Part shown: piece by piece, positions 1-12,100 of the stretch
Numbering within the stretch: the first letter of the stretch is position 1
Layout: each line of letters begins with the position of its first letter
Source: Rhipicephalus microplus
Lineage: Eukaryota; Arthropoda; Arachnida; Ixodida; Ixodidae
Assembly (NCBI RefSeq): GCF_043290135.1
Contig: NC_134707.1
Location: 143,531,319-143,595,318 of the forward strand
Reading direction: 5' to 3'
DNA length: 64,000 bases
Notes under the pieces: generated by a model
The model's input: only the letters and a program-made list of their open reading frames with translations
What the model was told of the DNA's origin: nothing
Database searches by the model: none
Translations under genes and position numbers: made by a program

Positions 1-378
1 CTCCACAACTAGAAACTCCACAAGTTTAAACCCAAAAAATAGATACTCCACAACTACAGACTCCACAACTAGAAACTCCCCAACTAGAAACTCCACAACT
101 TGAAACTCCGCAACTAGAAACTCCGAAACTAGAAACTCCACAACTAGAAAACTCCGCAACGTGAAACTCTGCAACTAGAAACTCCGCAATTAGAAACTCC
201 ACAGTTAGAAACTTCATTACTTGAAACACCACAACTAGATACTCCACAACTACGAATTCCACAACTACAAATTCCGCAACTGGAAACTCCACAACTGGAA
301 ACTCCGCAACTAGAAACTCCACAGCTAGAAACTCCACAACTTGAGACTTCGCGACTAGAAACTCAGCAACTTGAAACT
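1..378. repeat. Left-edge fragment of block B
   Basis: This stretch matches 4355-4732 at a constant offset of 4,354 bp. Both carry the CAAGTTTAAACCC landmark, the 16-bp monomer followed by CGCAACGTGAAAC, and the TTCATTACTTG variant in the same order. The match stops near 378, where this copy runs into ATACATACG and the other continues with ordinary monomers. The block is cut by the start of the window, so its true left end is unknown. Confidence 0.85.
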
Positions 379-3300
379 ATACATACGAAATTCTGCAACT
401 AGAAAATCCACAACTATAAACTCAAGTAGAAACTCTCCAACTGAAAACTCCGCAACTAGAAACTCCGCAACTAGAAAATCCACAACTAGAAACTTCACAA
501 GAAGAAACTCCCCAACAAGAAACTCCACAACTGGAAACTCCACAACTAGAAACTCCACAACTGAAAACTCTGCCACTAGAAACTTTACAGCTAGAAACTC
601 CACAACTTGAGACTTCGCAAATAGAAACTCGTCAACTGAAAAATCAACCACTAGAAACTCCACAGCTAGAAACTCCACAACTAGAAACTCCACAACCAGA
701 AACTCCACAACTAGAATTTCCGCAGCTAGAGACTCAACAAATAGAGACTCCTCAACTAAAAGCTCCACAACTAGAAACTCCACAACTTAAAACTCCACAA
801 GTTGCAACCCGACAACTAGAAACTCAACAACAGGAAACTCCACACCTATAAATTCCTCAACTTGAAACTCCACAACTAAATATTCCATAAGTAGAAACTC
901 CACAGCTAGAATTTCCACAACTAGAATCCCCACATTTAGAAGCTACACAGATTGAAATTACACAACTAGAAATTCCACAACTGGAAACTCCGCAACTAGA
1001 AACTCTGCAACCGGAAACTTTACAGCTAGAAACTCCACAACTTGAGACTTCGCAAATAGAAACTCGTCAACTGGAAACTCAACCACTAGAAACTCCACAG
1101 CTAGAAACTCCACAACTAGAAACTCCAGAACATGAAACCAAACAAATAGATACTCCACAACTACAGACTCCACAACTTGAAACACCACAACTAGATACTC
1201 CGCATCTACAAATTCCGCAACTAGAAACTCCACAACCGGAAATTCCGGAACTAGAAATTCCCCAACTGGAACTCCACAACTAGAATCTCTGCAAATAGAA
1301 ACTCCGCAACTAGAAAATCCACAGCTAGAAACCCCACAACTATAAACTTCCCAACTAGCAACTCAACAACTAGAGACTGCACAACTATAGACTCCGCCAC
1401 TAGAAACTCAACAGCTAGTAACTCCGCAACTAGAAACTCCACAACTTGAAACTCCGCCACTAGAAGCTCCACAACTAGAAAACTCCGCAACTAGAAACTC
1501 TGCAACAAGAAACTCCGCAACTAGAAACTCCACAGCTAGAGACTCCACAACTTGAAACACCACATCTGGAAACTCCGCAACAACAAACTCTGCAACCACA
1601 AACTCCACAACTAGAAGTTCCACAGCTAGAAACTCAACAACTAGAGACTTTTCAACTAAAAGCTCCACAACTAGAAACTCCACAACTAGAAACTCCGCAA
1701 CTTGAAACCCGACAACTAGAAACTCAACAACTAGAAACTCCACACCTATAAATTCCTCAACTTGAAACTTTACAACTAAAACTCCATAACTAGAAACTCC
1801 ACAACTAGAAACTCCACAACTAGAAACTCCGCAACTAGAAACTCCCCAACTAGAAACTCCACAACTAGAAACTCTGCAGCTAGAAACTCCGCAACTAGAA
1901 AATCTGCAAATTGAAACTCCACAGCTAGAAACTCCACAACTAGTAACACCACAACTTGAGAGTTCGCAACTAGAAACTCCACAACTAGAAACTCCACAAC
2001 TAGAGACTCCACAACTAGAAACTCCACCACTAGAAACTCCACAACTACAAACCTCACAACTAGAAACTCCGCAACTGGAAACTCCAGAGCCAGAAACTCT
2101 ACAACTAGAAAAACCACATCTAGAAACTCCGCAACAACAAACTCTGCTACTAGAAACTCCACAACTAGAATTTCCGCAGCTAGAGACTCAACAACTAGAG
2201 ACTCCTCAACTAAAAGCTCCACAACTAGACACTCCACAACTAGAAACTCCTCAACTAGAAACCCGACAACTAGAAACTCAACAACTAGAAACTCCACACC
2301 AATAAATTCCTCAACTTGAAACTCCACAACTAAAACTCCACTACTAGAAACTCCACAACTAGAAACTCCGCAACTAGAAACTCCCCAACTAGAAACTGAA
2401 CAACTAGAAACTCCACACCTATAAATTCCTCAACTTGAAACTCCACAACTAAAACTCCACTACTAGAAACTCCACAACTAGAAACTCCGCAACTAGAAAC
2501 TCCCCAACTAGAAACTCCACAACTAGAATCTCTGCAACTAGAAACTCCGCAACTAGAAACTCTGCAACTAGAAACTCCGCAACTAGAAACTCCACAGCTA
2601 GAAACCGCACAACTATAAACTTCACAACTAGCAACTCAACAACTATAGACTGCACAAATAAAGACTCCGCCACTAGAAACTCCACAGCTAGTAACTCCGC
2701 AACTAGAAACTTCACAACTTGAAACTCCGCCACTAGAATCTCCACAACTAGGAAACTCCGCAACTAGAAACTCTGCCACTAGAAACTCCACAGCTAGAAA
2801 CTCCGCAACTTGAAACATCACAACTAGATACTCCACAACTACAAATTCCACAACTAGAAACTCCACAACTAGAAACTCCACAACTAGAAACTCTGCAACT
2901 AGAAACTCCACAGCTAGAAACTTCACAACTTGATACTTCGCAACAAGAAACTCGGCAACTAGAATCTCCACAACTAGAAACTATGCAACTGGAAACTCCG
3001 CAACTACAAACTACGCAACTAGAAACTTCACAGCTAGAAATTCCACAACTTGAGACTTCGCAAATAGAAACTAGTAAACTAGAAACTCAACAACTAGAAA
3101 CTCCACAGCTAGAAACTCCACAACTAGAAACTCCACAACTTGAGAGTTCGCAACTAGAAAGTCCACAACTAGAAACTCCACAACTAGAGACTCCACAACT
3201 AGAAACTCCACCACTAGAAACTCCACAACTACAAACCTCACAACTAGAAACTCCGCAACTGGAAACTCCAGAGCCAGAAACTCTACAACTAGAAAAACCA

Positions 3301-4066
3301 CATCTAGAAACTCCGCAACAACAAACTCTGCAACTAGAAACTCCACAACTAGAATTTCCGCAGCTAGATGCTCAACAACTAGAGACTCCTCAACTAAAAG
3401 CTCCACCACTAGACACTCCACAACTAGAAACTCCGCAACTAGAAACCCGACAACTAGAAACTCAACAACTACAAACTCCACACCTATAAATTCCTCAACT
3501 TGAAACTCCACAACTAGAAACTCCACAACTAGAAACTCCACAACTAGAAGCTCCGCAACTAGAAACTCCCCAACTAGAAACTTCACAACTAGAAACTCTG
3601 CAGCTAGAAACTCCGCAACTAGAAACTGCAAATAGAAACTCCGCAACTAGAAACTCCACAACTTGAAACTCTGCAAATCGAAACTCTGCAAATAGAAAAT
3701 CTACAACTAGAAACTCGAAAACTAAAAACTCCATCTAGAAACTCTACAACTAGAAACTTCACAACTAGAAACTCCACAAATGCGAACTCCAAAATTTAGA
3801 CTCCACAACTAGAAACTACACAGATTGAAGTTCCACAACTAGCATCTCCCCAACTGAAAATTCCGCCACTAGAAACTCTGCCACTAGAAACTTTACAGCT
3901 AGAAACTCCACAACTTGAGACTTCGCAAGTAGAAACTCGTCAACTGGAAACTCAACCACTAGAAACTCCACAGCTAGAAACTCCACAACTAGAAACTCCA
4001 CAACTTGAAACCCAACAAATAGATACTCCACAACTACAGACTCCACAACTTGAAACACCACAACTA
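371..4066. repeat. Higher-order block A, copy 1 (about 3.7 kb)
   Basis: This ordered run of monomer variants recurs at 7504-11181 (offset 7,133 bp, falling to 7,118 and 7,115 after small deletions in the second copy). It also recurs at about 27.1-30.5 kb (offset 26,412, later 26,398). Landmarks are ATACATACGAAATTCTG near 383, the CCAGAGCCAGAAACTCTAC run near 2084 and 3270, and CTATAAATTCC near 847, 1747, 2420 and 3485. Near 4066 it diverges from copy 2 and joins a different series (CTAGCAACTCC). Confidence 0.85.
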
Positions 4067-4354
4067 GCAACTCCACAACTACAGACTCCGCAACTAGAAA
4101 ACTCCGCAACTAGAAACTCCCAACTAGACACTCCACAACTAGAAACTCAACAACTTCAAAATCCACAACTAGAAACTCCACAATTTGAAACTCCACAACT
4201 AGATACTACACAACTATGAATTCCACAACTAGAAACTCCACAACTAGAAACTCCGCAACTAGAAGCTCCGCAACTAGAATTTCCACAGCTAGAAACTCCA
4301 CAACTTGAGACTCGCAACTAGAAACTCGGCAACTAGAAACCCGACAACCACAAA

Positions 4355-5240
4355 CTCCACAACTAGAAACTCCACAAGTTTAAACCCAAAAAATAGATAC
4401 TCCACAACTACAGACTCCACAACTAGAAACTCCCCAACTAGAAACTCCACAACTTGAAACTCCGCAACTAGAAACTCCGAAACTAGAAACTCCACAACTA
4501 GAAAACTCCGCAACGTGAAACTCTGCAACTAGAAACTCCGCAATTAGAAACTCCACAGTTAGAAACTTCATTACTTGAAACACCACAACTAGATACTCCA
4601 CAACTACGAATTCCACAACTACAAATTCCGCAACTGGAAACTCCACAACTGGAAACTCCGCAACTAGAAACTCCACAGCTAGAAACTCCACAACTTGAGA
4701 CTTCGCGACTAGAAACTCAGCAACTTGAAACTCAACAACTAGAAACTCCACCACTAGAAACTCCACAACTAGGAACTCTACAACTTCAAAATCCACAACT
4801 AAAAACTTTTCAACTTGAAACTCCACAACTACAAACTCCACAACTAGAAACTCCACAACCTGAAACTCCGCAACCAGAAACTCCGCAACTAAAAACTCCA
4901 CAAATAGAAACTCCACAAGTAGAAACTCCACAACTAGAAACTCCGCAACTAGAAACTCCACAACTGGACACTCAACAACTAGAAACTGCACACCTATAAA
5001 TTCCACAACTTGAAACTCCAGAACTAAAACTCCACAACTAGAAACTCCACAACTAGAAACTCCACAACTAGAAACTCTGCAACTAGAAACTCCACAACTA
5101 GAAACTCTGCAACTAGAAACTCCACAACTAGAAACTCCACAACTAAAACTCCACAAGTAGAAACTCCACAACTAGAAACTCCGCAACTAGAAACTCCACA
5201 ACTAGACACTCAACAACTAGAAACTCCACACCTATAAATT
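4355..5240. repeat. Higher-order block B, copy in the left part
   Basis: It begins with CAAGTTTAAACCC and carries the CGCAACGTGAAAC landmark. The first 378 bp repeat the left edge of the window. The whole stretch corresponds to about 35.97-36.8 kb (offsets 31,588 then 31,573, a one-monomer difference) and to 38.17-39.0 kb. It ends at a CTATAAATTCC landmark near 5233, followed by a short AACTAAAACTCC monomer. Confidence 0.8.
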
Positions 5241-5246
5241 CCACAA

Positions 5247-7500
5247 CTAAAACTCCACAACTAGAAACTCCACAACTAGAAACTCCACAACTAGAAACTC
5301 CGCAACTAGAAACTCCCAAACTAGAAACTCCACAACAACAAACTCTGCAGCTAGAAACTCCGCAACTAGAAACTCTGCAAATAGAAACTCCGCAGGTAGA
5401 AACCCCTCAACTATAATCTTCACAACTAGAAACTCAACCAATAGAGACTGCACATCTAGAGACTCCGCAACTAGAAACTCCGCAGCTAGAAACTCCGCAA
5501 CTAGAAATTCCACAACTTGAAACTCTGCAAATCGAAACTTTGCAACTAGAAAATCCACAACTATAAACTCAAGTAGAAACTCTCCAACTGGAAACTCCGC
5601 AACTAGAAACTCCGCAACTAGAAAATCCACAACTAGAAACTTCACAACTAGAAACTCCCCAGCAAGAAACTCCACAACTAGAAACTCCACAACTAGAGAC
5701 TGCACAACTAGAGACTTTGCATTTAGAAACTCCTCAGATAGAAACTACACAACTAGAAACTCCTCGACTAGAGATTCCATAAGTAGAAACTCCACAGCTA
5801 GAATTTCCAAAACTAGAAATCCCACAACTAGAAACTCCACAAATAGGAACTCTGCAAATAGAAAATCTACAACTAGAAACTCGAAAACTAAAAACTCCAA
5901 CTAGAAACTCCACAACTAGAAACTTCACAACTAGAAACTTCACAAATGGACACTCTACATTTAGAAACTCCACAACTAGGAACTCCACAAATTGAGACTC
6001 CACAACTAGAAACTACACAGATTTAAACACCACAACATGAAACTCCACAGCCAGAAACTCCACAACTAGAAACTCCGCAACTAAATACTCCAACACTAGA
6101 AAATCCACAACTAGAAACTCCACAACTAGAAACTCCGCAACTAGAAACACAACCACTACAAACTCCGCAAATGGAAACTCCACACCTAAAAATTCCACAA
6201 CTTGAAACTCCACAGCTAGAAACTCCACAACTAGAAATTCCATAACTGGAAACTCCACAGCTAGAAAGTCCACAACTAGAAACTCTGCAACTAGAACCTG
6301 CGCAACTAGAAACTCCACAGCTAGAAAATCAGCTACTAGAAACTCCACAACTATCAACTCCACAACTACAGACTCCGCAACTAGAAAACTCCGCAACTAG
6401 AAACTCCCAACTAGACACTCCGCAACTAGGAACTCTACAACTTCAAAATCCACAACTAGAAACTCCACAATTTGAAACTCCACAACTAGATACTCCACAA
6501 CTACGAATTCCACAACTAGAAACTCCACAACTAGAAACTCCGCAACTAGAAGCTCCGCAACTAGAATTTCCACAGCTAGAAACTCCACAACTTGAGACTT
6601 CGCATCTAGAAACTCGGCAACTAGAAATCCGACAACCAGAAACTCCACAACTAGAAACTCCACAAGTTGGAACCCAACAAATAGATGCTCCACAACTACA
6701 GACTCCACAACTAAAAACTCCCCAACTATAAACTCCACAACTTGAAACAACGCAAATAGAAACTCCAAAACTAGAAACTCCAAAACTAGAAAACTCCGCA
6801 ACGTGAAACTCTGCAACTAGAAACTGCGCAATTAGAAACTCCACAGTTAGAAACTTCACTACTTGAAACACCACAACTAGATACTCCACAACTACGAATT
6901 CCACAACTACGAATTCCGCAACTAGAAACTCCACAACTGGAAACTCCGCAACTAGAAACTCCACAACTTGAAACTCTGCAACTCGAAACTCTGCAACTAG
7001 CAAATCCACAACTATAAACCCAAGTTGAATCTCCCCAACTGGAAACTCCGCAACTAGAAACTCCGCAACTAGAAACTCCCCAACAAGAAACTCCACAGCT
7101 AGAAACTCCACAACTAGAAACTCTACAACTAGATATACCATAAGTAGAAACTCCACAGCTAGAATTTCCACAACTAGAAACCCCACAACTAGAAACTCAA
7201 CAACTATAAACTCCACACCTATAAATTCCACAACTAAAACTCCACAACTAGAAACTCCACAACTAGAAACTCCACAACTAGAAACTCCGCAACTAGAAAC
7301 TCCCAAACTAGAAACTCCACAACTAGAAACTCTGCAGCTAGAAACTCCGCAACTAGAAACTCTGCAAATAGAAACTCCGCAGGTAGAAACCCCTCAACTA
7401 TAAACTTTACGACTAGAAACTCAACAAATAGAGACTGCACATCTAGAGACTCCGCAACTGGAAACTGCGCAGCTAGAAACTCCGCAACTAGAAACTCCAC
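5247..7500. repeat. Higher-order block C, copy 1
   Basis: This block matches about 18.68-20.78 kb (offset 13,403 in the 6013-6396 part, 13,284 near 7500) and the second tandem copy of that region at 24.35-26.45 kb. Diagnostic variants are TTTGCATTTAGAAACTCC near 5717, the CCTCGACTAGAGATTCC run near 5762, and the CGCAACGTGAAAC landmark near 6798. Parts recur again in 36.9-38.0 kb and 48.1-48.9 kb. Confidence 0.8.
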
Positions 7501-7503
7501 AAC

Positions 7504-10500
7504 TTGAAACTATACATACGAAATTCTGCAACTAGAAAATCCACAACTATAAACTCAAGTAGAAACTCTCCAACTGAAAACTCCGCAACTAGAAACTCCG
7601 CGACTAGAAAATCCACAACTAGAAACTTCACAACTAGAAACTCCCCAACAAGAAACTCCACAACTAGAAACTCCACAACTAGAAACTCCACAACTGAAAA
7701 CTCTGCCACTAGAAACTTTACAGCTAGAAACTCCACAACTTGAGACTTCGCAAATAGAAACTCGTCAACTGAAAAATCAACCACTAGAAACTCCACAGCT
7801 AGAAACTCCACAACTAGAAACTCCACAACCAGAAACTCCACAACTAGAATTTCCGCAGCTAGAGACTCAACAAATAGAGACTCCTCAACTAAAAGCTCCA
7901 CAACTAGAAACTCCACAACTTAAAACTCCACAAGTTGCAACCCGACAACTAGAAACTCAACAACAGGAAACTCCACACCTATAAATTCCTCAACTTGAAA
8001 CTCCACAACTAAATATTCCATAAGTAGAAACTCCACAGCTAGAATTTCCACAACTAGAAACCCCACATTTAGAAGCTACACAGATTGAAATTACACAACT
8101 AGAAATTCCACAACTGGAAACTCCGCAACTAGAAACTCTGCAACCGGAAACTTTACAGCTAGAAACTCCACAACTTGAGACTTCGCAAATAGAAACTCGT
8201 CAACTGGAAACTCAACCACTAGAAACTCCACAGCTAGAAACTCCACAACTAGAAACTCCAGAACTTGAAACCAAACAAATAGATACTCCACAACTACAGA
8301 CTCCACAACTTGAAACACCACAACTAGATACTCCGCATCTACAAATTCCGTAACTAGAAACTCCACAACCGGAAATTCCGGAACTAGAAATTCCCCAACT
8401 GGAACTCCACAACTAGAATCTCTGCAAATAGAAACTCCGCAACTAGAAAATCCACAGCTAGAAACCCCACAACTATAAACTTCACAACTAGCAACTCAAC
8501 AACTAGAGACTGCACAACTATAGACTCCGCCACTAGAAACTCAACAGCTAGTAACTCCGCAACTAGAAACTCCACAACTTGAAACTCTGCCACTAGAAGC
8601 TCCACAACTAGAAAACTCCGCAACTAGAAACTCTGCAACAAGAAACTCCGCAACTAGAAACTCCACAGCTAGAGACTCCACAACTTGAAACACCACATCT
8701 GGAAACTCCGCAACAACAAACTCTGCAACCACAAACTCCACAACTAGAAGTTCCACAGCTAGAAACTCAACAACTAGAGACTTTTCAACTAAAAGCTCCA
8801 CAACTAGAAACTCCACAACTAGAAACTCCGCAACTTGAAACCCGACAACTAGAAACTCAACAACTAGAAACTCCACACCTATAAATTCCTCAACTTGAAA
8901 CTTTACAACTAAAACTCCATAACTAGAAACTCCACAACTAGAAACTCCACAACTAGAAACTCCGCAACTAGAAACTCCCCAACTAGAAACTCCACAACTA
9001 GAAACTCTGCAGCTAGAAACTCCGCAACTAGAAAATCTGCAAATTGAAACTCCACAGCTAGAAACTCCACAACTAGTAACACCACAACTTGAGAGTTCGC
9101 AACTAGAAACTCCACAACTAGAAACTCCACAACTAGAGACTCCACAACTAGAAACTCCACCACTAGAAACTCCACAACTACAAACCTCACAACTAGAAAC
9201 TCCGCAACTGGAAACTCCAGAGCCAGAAACTCTACAACTAGAAAAACCACATCTAGAAACTCCGCAACAACAAACTCTGCTACTAGAAACTCCACAAATA
9301 GAATTTCCGCAGCTAGAGACTCAACAACTAGAGACTCCTCAACTAAAAGCTCCACAACTAGACACTCCACAACTAGAAACTCCTCAACTAGAAACCCGAC
9401 AACTAGAAACTCAACAACTAGAAACTCCACACCAATAAATTCCTCAACTTGAAACTCCACAACTAAAACTCCACTACTAGAAACTCCACAACTAGAAACT
9501 CCGCAACTAGAAACTCCCCAACTAGAAACTGAACAACTAGAAACTCCACACCTATAAATTCCTCAACTTGAAACTCCACAACTAAAACTCCACTACTAGA
9601 AACTCCACAACTAGAAACTCCGCAACTAGAAACTCCCCAACTAGAAACTCCACAACTAGAATCTCTGCAACTAGAAACTCCGCAACTAGAAACTCTGCAA
9701 CTAGAAACTCCGCAACTAGAAACTCCACAGCTAGAAACCGCACAACTATAAACTTCACAACTAGCAACTCAACAACTATAGACTGCACAAATAAAGACTC
9801 CGCCACTAGAAACTCCACAGCTAGTAACTCCGCAACTAGAAACTTCACAACTTGAAACTCCGCCACTAGAATCTCCACAACTAGAAAACTCCGCAACTAG
9901 AAACTCTGCCACTAGAAACTCCACAGCTAGAAACTCCGCAACTTGAAACATCACAACTAGATACTCCACAACTACAAATTCCACAACTAGAAACTCCACA
10001 ACTAGAAACTCTGCAACTAGAAACTCCACAGCTAGAAACTTCACAACTTGATACTTCGCAACAAGAAACTCGGCAACTAGAATCTCCACAACTAGAAACT
10101 ATGCAACTGGAAACTCCGCAACTACAAACTACGCAACTAGAAACTTCACAGCTAGAAATTCCACAACTTGAGACTTCGCAAATAGAAACTAGTAAACTAG
10201 AAACTCAACAACTAGAAACTCCACAGCTAGAAACTCCACAACTAGAAACTCCACAACTTGAGAGTTCGCAACTAGAAAGTCCACAACTAGAAACTCCACA
10301 ACTAGAGACTCCACAACTAGAAACTCCACCACTAGAAACTCCACAACTACAAACCTCACAACTAGAAACTCCGCAACTGGAAACTCCAGAGCCAGAAACT
10401 CTACAACTAGAAAAACCACATCTAGAAACTCCGCAACAACAAACTCTGCAACTAGAAACTCCACAACTAGAATTTCCGCAGCTAGATGCTCAACTAGAGA

Positions 10501-11181
10501 CTCCTCAACTAAAAGCTCCACCACTAGACACTCCACAACTAGAAACTCCGCAACTAGAAACCCGACAACTAGAAACTCAACAACTACAAACTCCACACCT
10601 ATAAATTCCTCAACTTGAAACTCCACAACTAGAAACTCCACAACTAGAAACTCCACAACTAGAAGCTCCGCAACTAGAAACTCCCCAACTAGAAACTTCA
10701 CAACTAGAAACTCTGCAGCTAGAAACTCCGCAACTAGAAACTGCAAATAGAAACTCCGCAACTAGAAACTCCACAACTTGAAACTCTGCAAATCGAAACT
10801 CTGCAAATAGAAAATCTACAACTAGAAACTCGAAAACTAAAAACTCCATCTAGAAACTCTACAACTAGAAACTTCACAACTAGAAACTCCACAAATGCGA
10901 ACTCCAAAATTTAGACTCCACAACTAGAAACTACACAGATTGAAGTTCCACAACTAGCATCTCCCCAACTGAAAATTCCGCCACTAGAAACTCTGCCACT
11001 AGAAACTTTACAGCTAGAAACTCCACAACTTGAGACTTCGCAAGTAGAAACTCGTCAACTGGAAACTCAACCACTAGAAACTCCACAGCTAGAAACTCCA
11101 CAACTAGAAACTCCACAACTTGAAACCCAACAAATAGATACTCCACAACTACAGACTCCACAACTTGAAACACCACAACTA
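7504..11181. repeat. Higher-order block A, copy 2
   Basis: This near-identical copy of 371-4066 lies 7,133 bp away. Relative to copy 1 it has lost one 15-bp monomer near 10.0 kb and 3 bp near 10,490 (one CAA of CTCAACAACTAG), taking the offset to 7,118 and then 7,115. Both losses are absent from the further copy at 12.1-14.1 kb, so they are private to this copy. Its right half is also the left half of the 2.9-kb tandem duplication. Confidence 0.85.
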
Positions 11182-12100
11182 GATACTCCACAACTACAAA
11201 TTCCACAACTAGAAACTCCACAACTAGAAACTCCGCCACTAGAAACTCCCCACTAGAAACTTCACAACTAGAATCTCTGCAACTAGAAACTCCGCAAGTA
11301 GAAACTCTGCAACTAGAAACTCCGCAACTAGAAACTCCACAGCTAGAAACTCCACAACTTGAAACACCACAACTAGATACTCCACAACTAAAGATTCCAC
11401 AACTAGAAACTCCACAACTAGAAACTCCGCAACAAGAAACTCAACAGCTAGAAACTCCAACACTTGAGACTTCGCAACAAGAAACTCAGCAACTAGAATC
11501 TCCACAACTAGAAACTCTGCAACTAGAAACTCCGCAACTACAAACTGAACAAATAGAGACTGCACAACTAGAGACTCCGCAACTAGAAACTCCGCAGCTA
11601 GCAACTCCGCAACTGGAAACTCCGCAACTTGAAACTCTGCAACTAGAAACTTTACAGCTAGAAACTCCACAACTTGAGACTTCGCAAATAGAAACTCGTC
11701 AACTGGAAACTCAACCACTAGAAACTCCACAGCTAGAAACTCCACAACTAGAAACTCCACAACTTGAACCCAACAAATAGATACTCCACAACTACAGACT
11801 CCACAACTTGAAACACCACATCTAGATACTCCACAACTACAAATTCCGCAACTAGAAACTCCACAACTAGAAACTCCACAACCAGAATCTCTGCAACTAG
11901 AAACTCCGCAACTAGAAACTGCACAGCTAGAAACCCCACAACTATAAACTTCACAACTAGCAACTCAACAACTAGAGACTGCTCAACTAGAGACTTCGCA
12001 ACTAGAAACTCCACAGCTAGTAACTCCGCAACTAGAAACTCCACAACTTGAAACTCCGCCACTAGAAGCTCCACAACTAGAAAACTCCGCAACTAGAAAC
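9200..12100. repeat. 2.9-kb tandem duplication, left unit
   Basis: Landmarks from about 9,200 to 12,100 recur in identical order from 12,100 to 15,020. The offset is 2,900 bp at first, 2,915 after the one-monomer loss near 10.0 kb in this unit, and 2,918 after the 3-bp loss near 10,490. The right edge sits at CGCAACTAGAAACTCCGCAA near 12,095-12,110, which resembles the left edge near 9,200, as expected for unequal exchange between similar monomers. A 1-bp deletion near 11,766 (CTTGAACCCAAC versus CTTGAAACCCAAC) also distinguishes it. Confidence 0.88.

Noticed and set aside
847..854. TATAAATT as a true promoter
   Set aside because: It is one of about 40 copies of an inherited monomer variant, with no other promoter element or gene downstream. 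It is kept only as a hypothesis for satellite transcription.
1776..2327. Similarity to pentapeptide-repeat proteins (A-D/N-L-X-X)
   Set aside because: A-E-F-L-V repeats mimic the five-residue period and hydrophobic centre, and a profile search might well report a hit. The match comes from the 15-bp period; the frame is short, random in length and surrounded by the same satellite.
2983..3489. 168-codon + strand frame of T-P-Q-L-E repeats, repeated at 10,101 and 13,016, as a conserved repeat protein
   Set aside because: It recurs only because the whole DNA block is duplicated. The minus strand of the same DNA (3071-3646) is equally open and equally conserved, and there is no start context, promoter or non-repeat domain.
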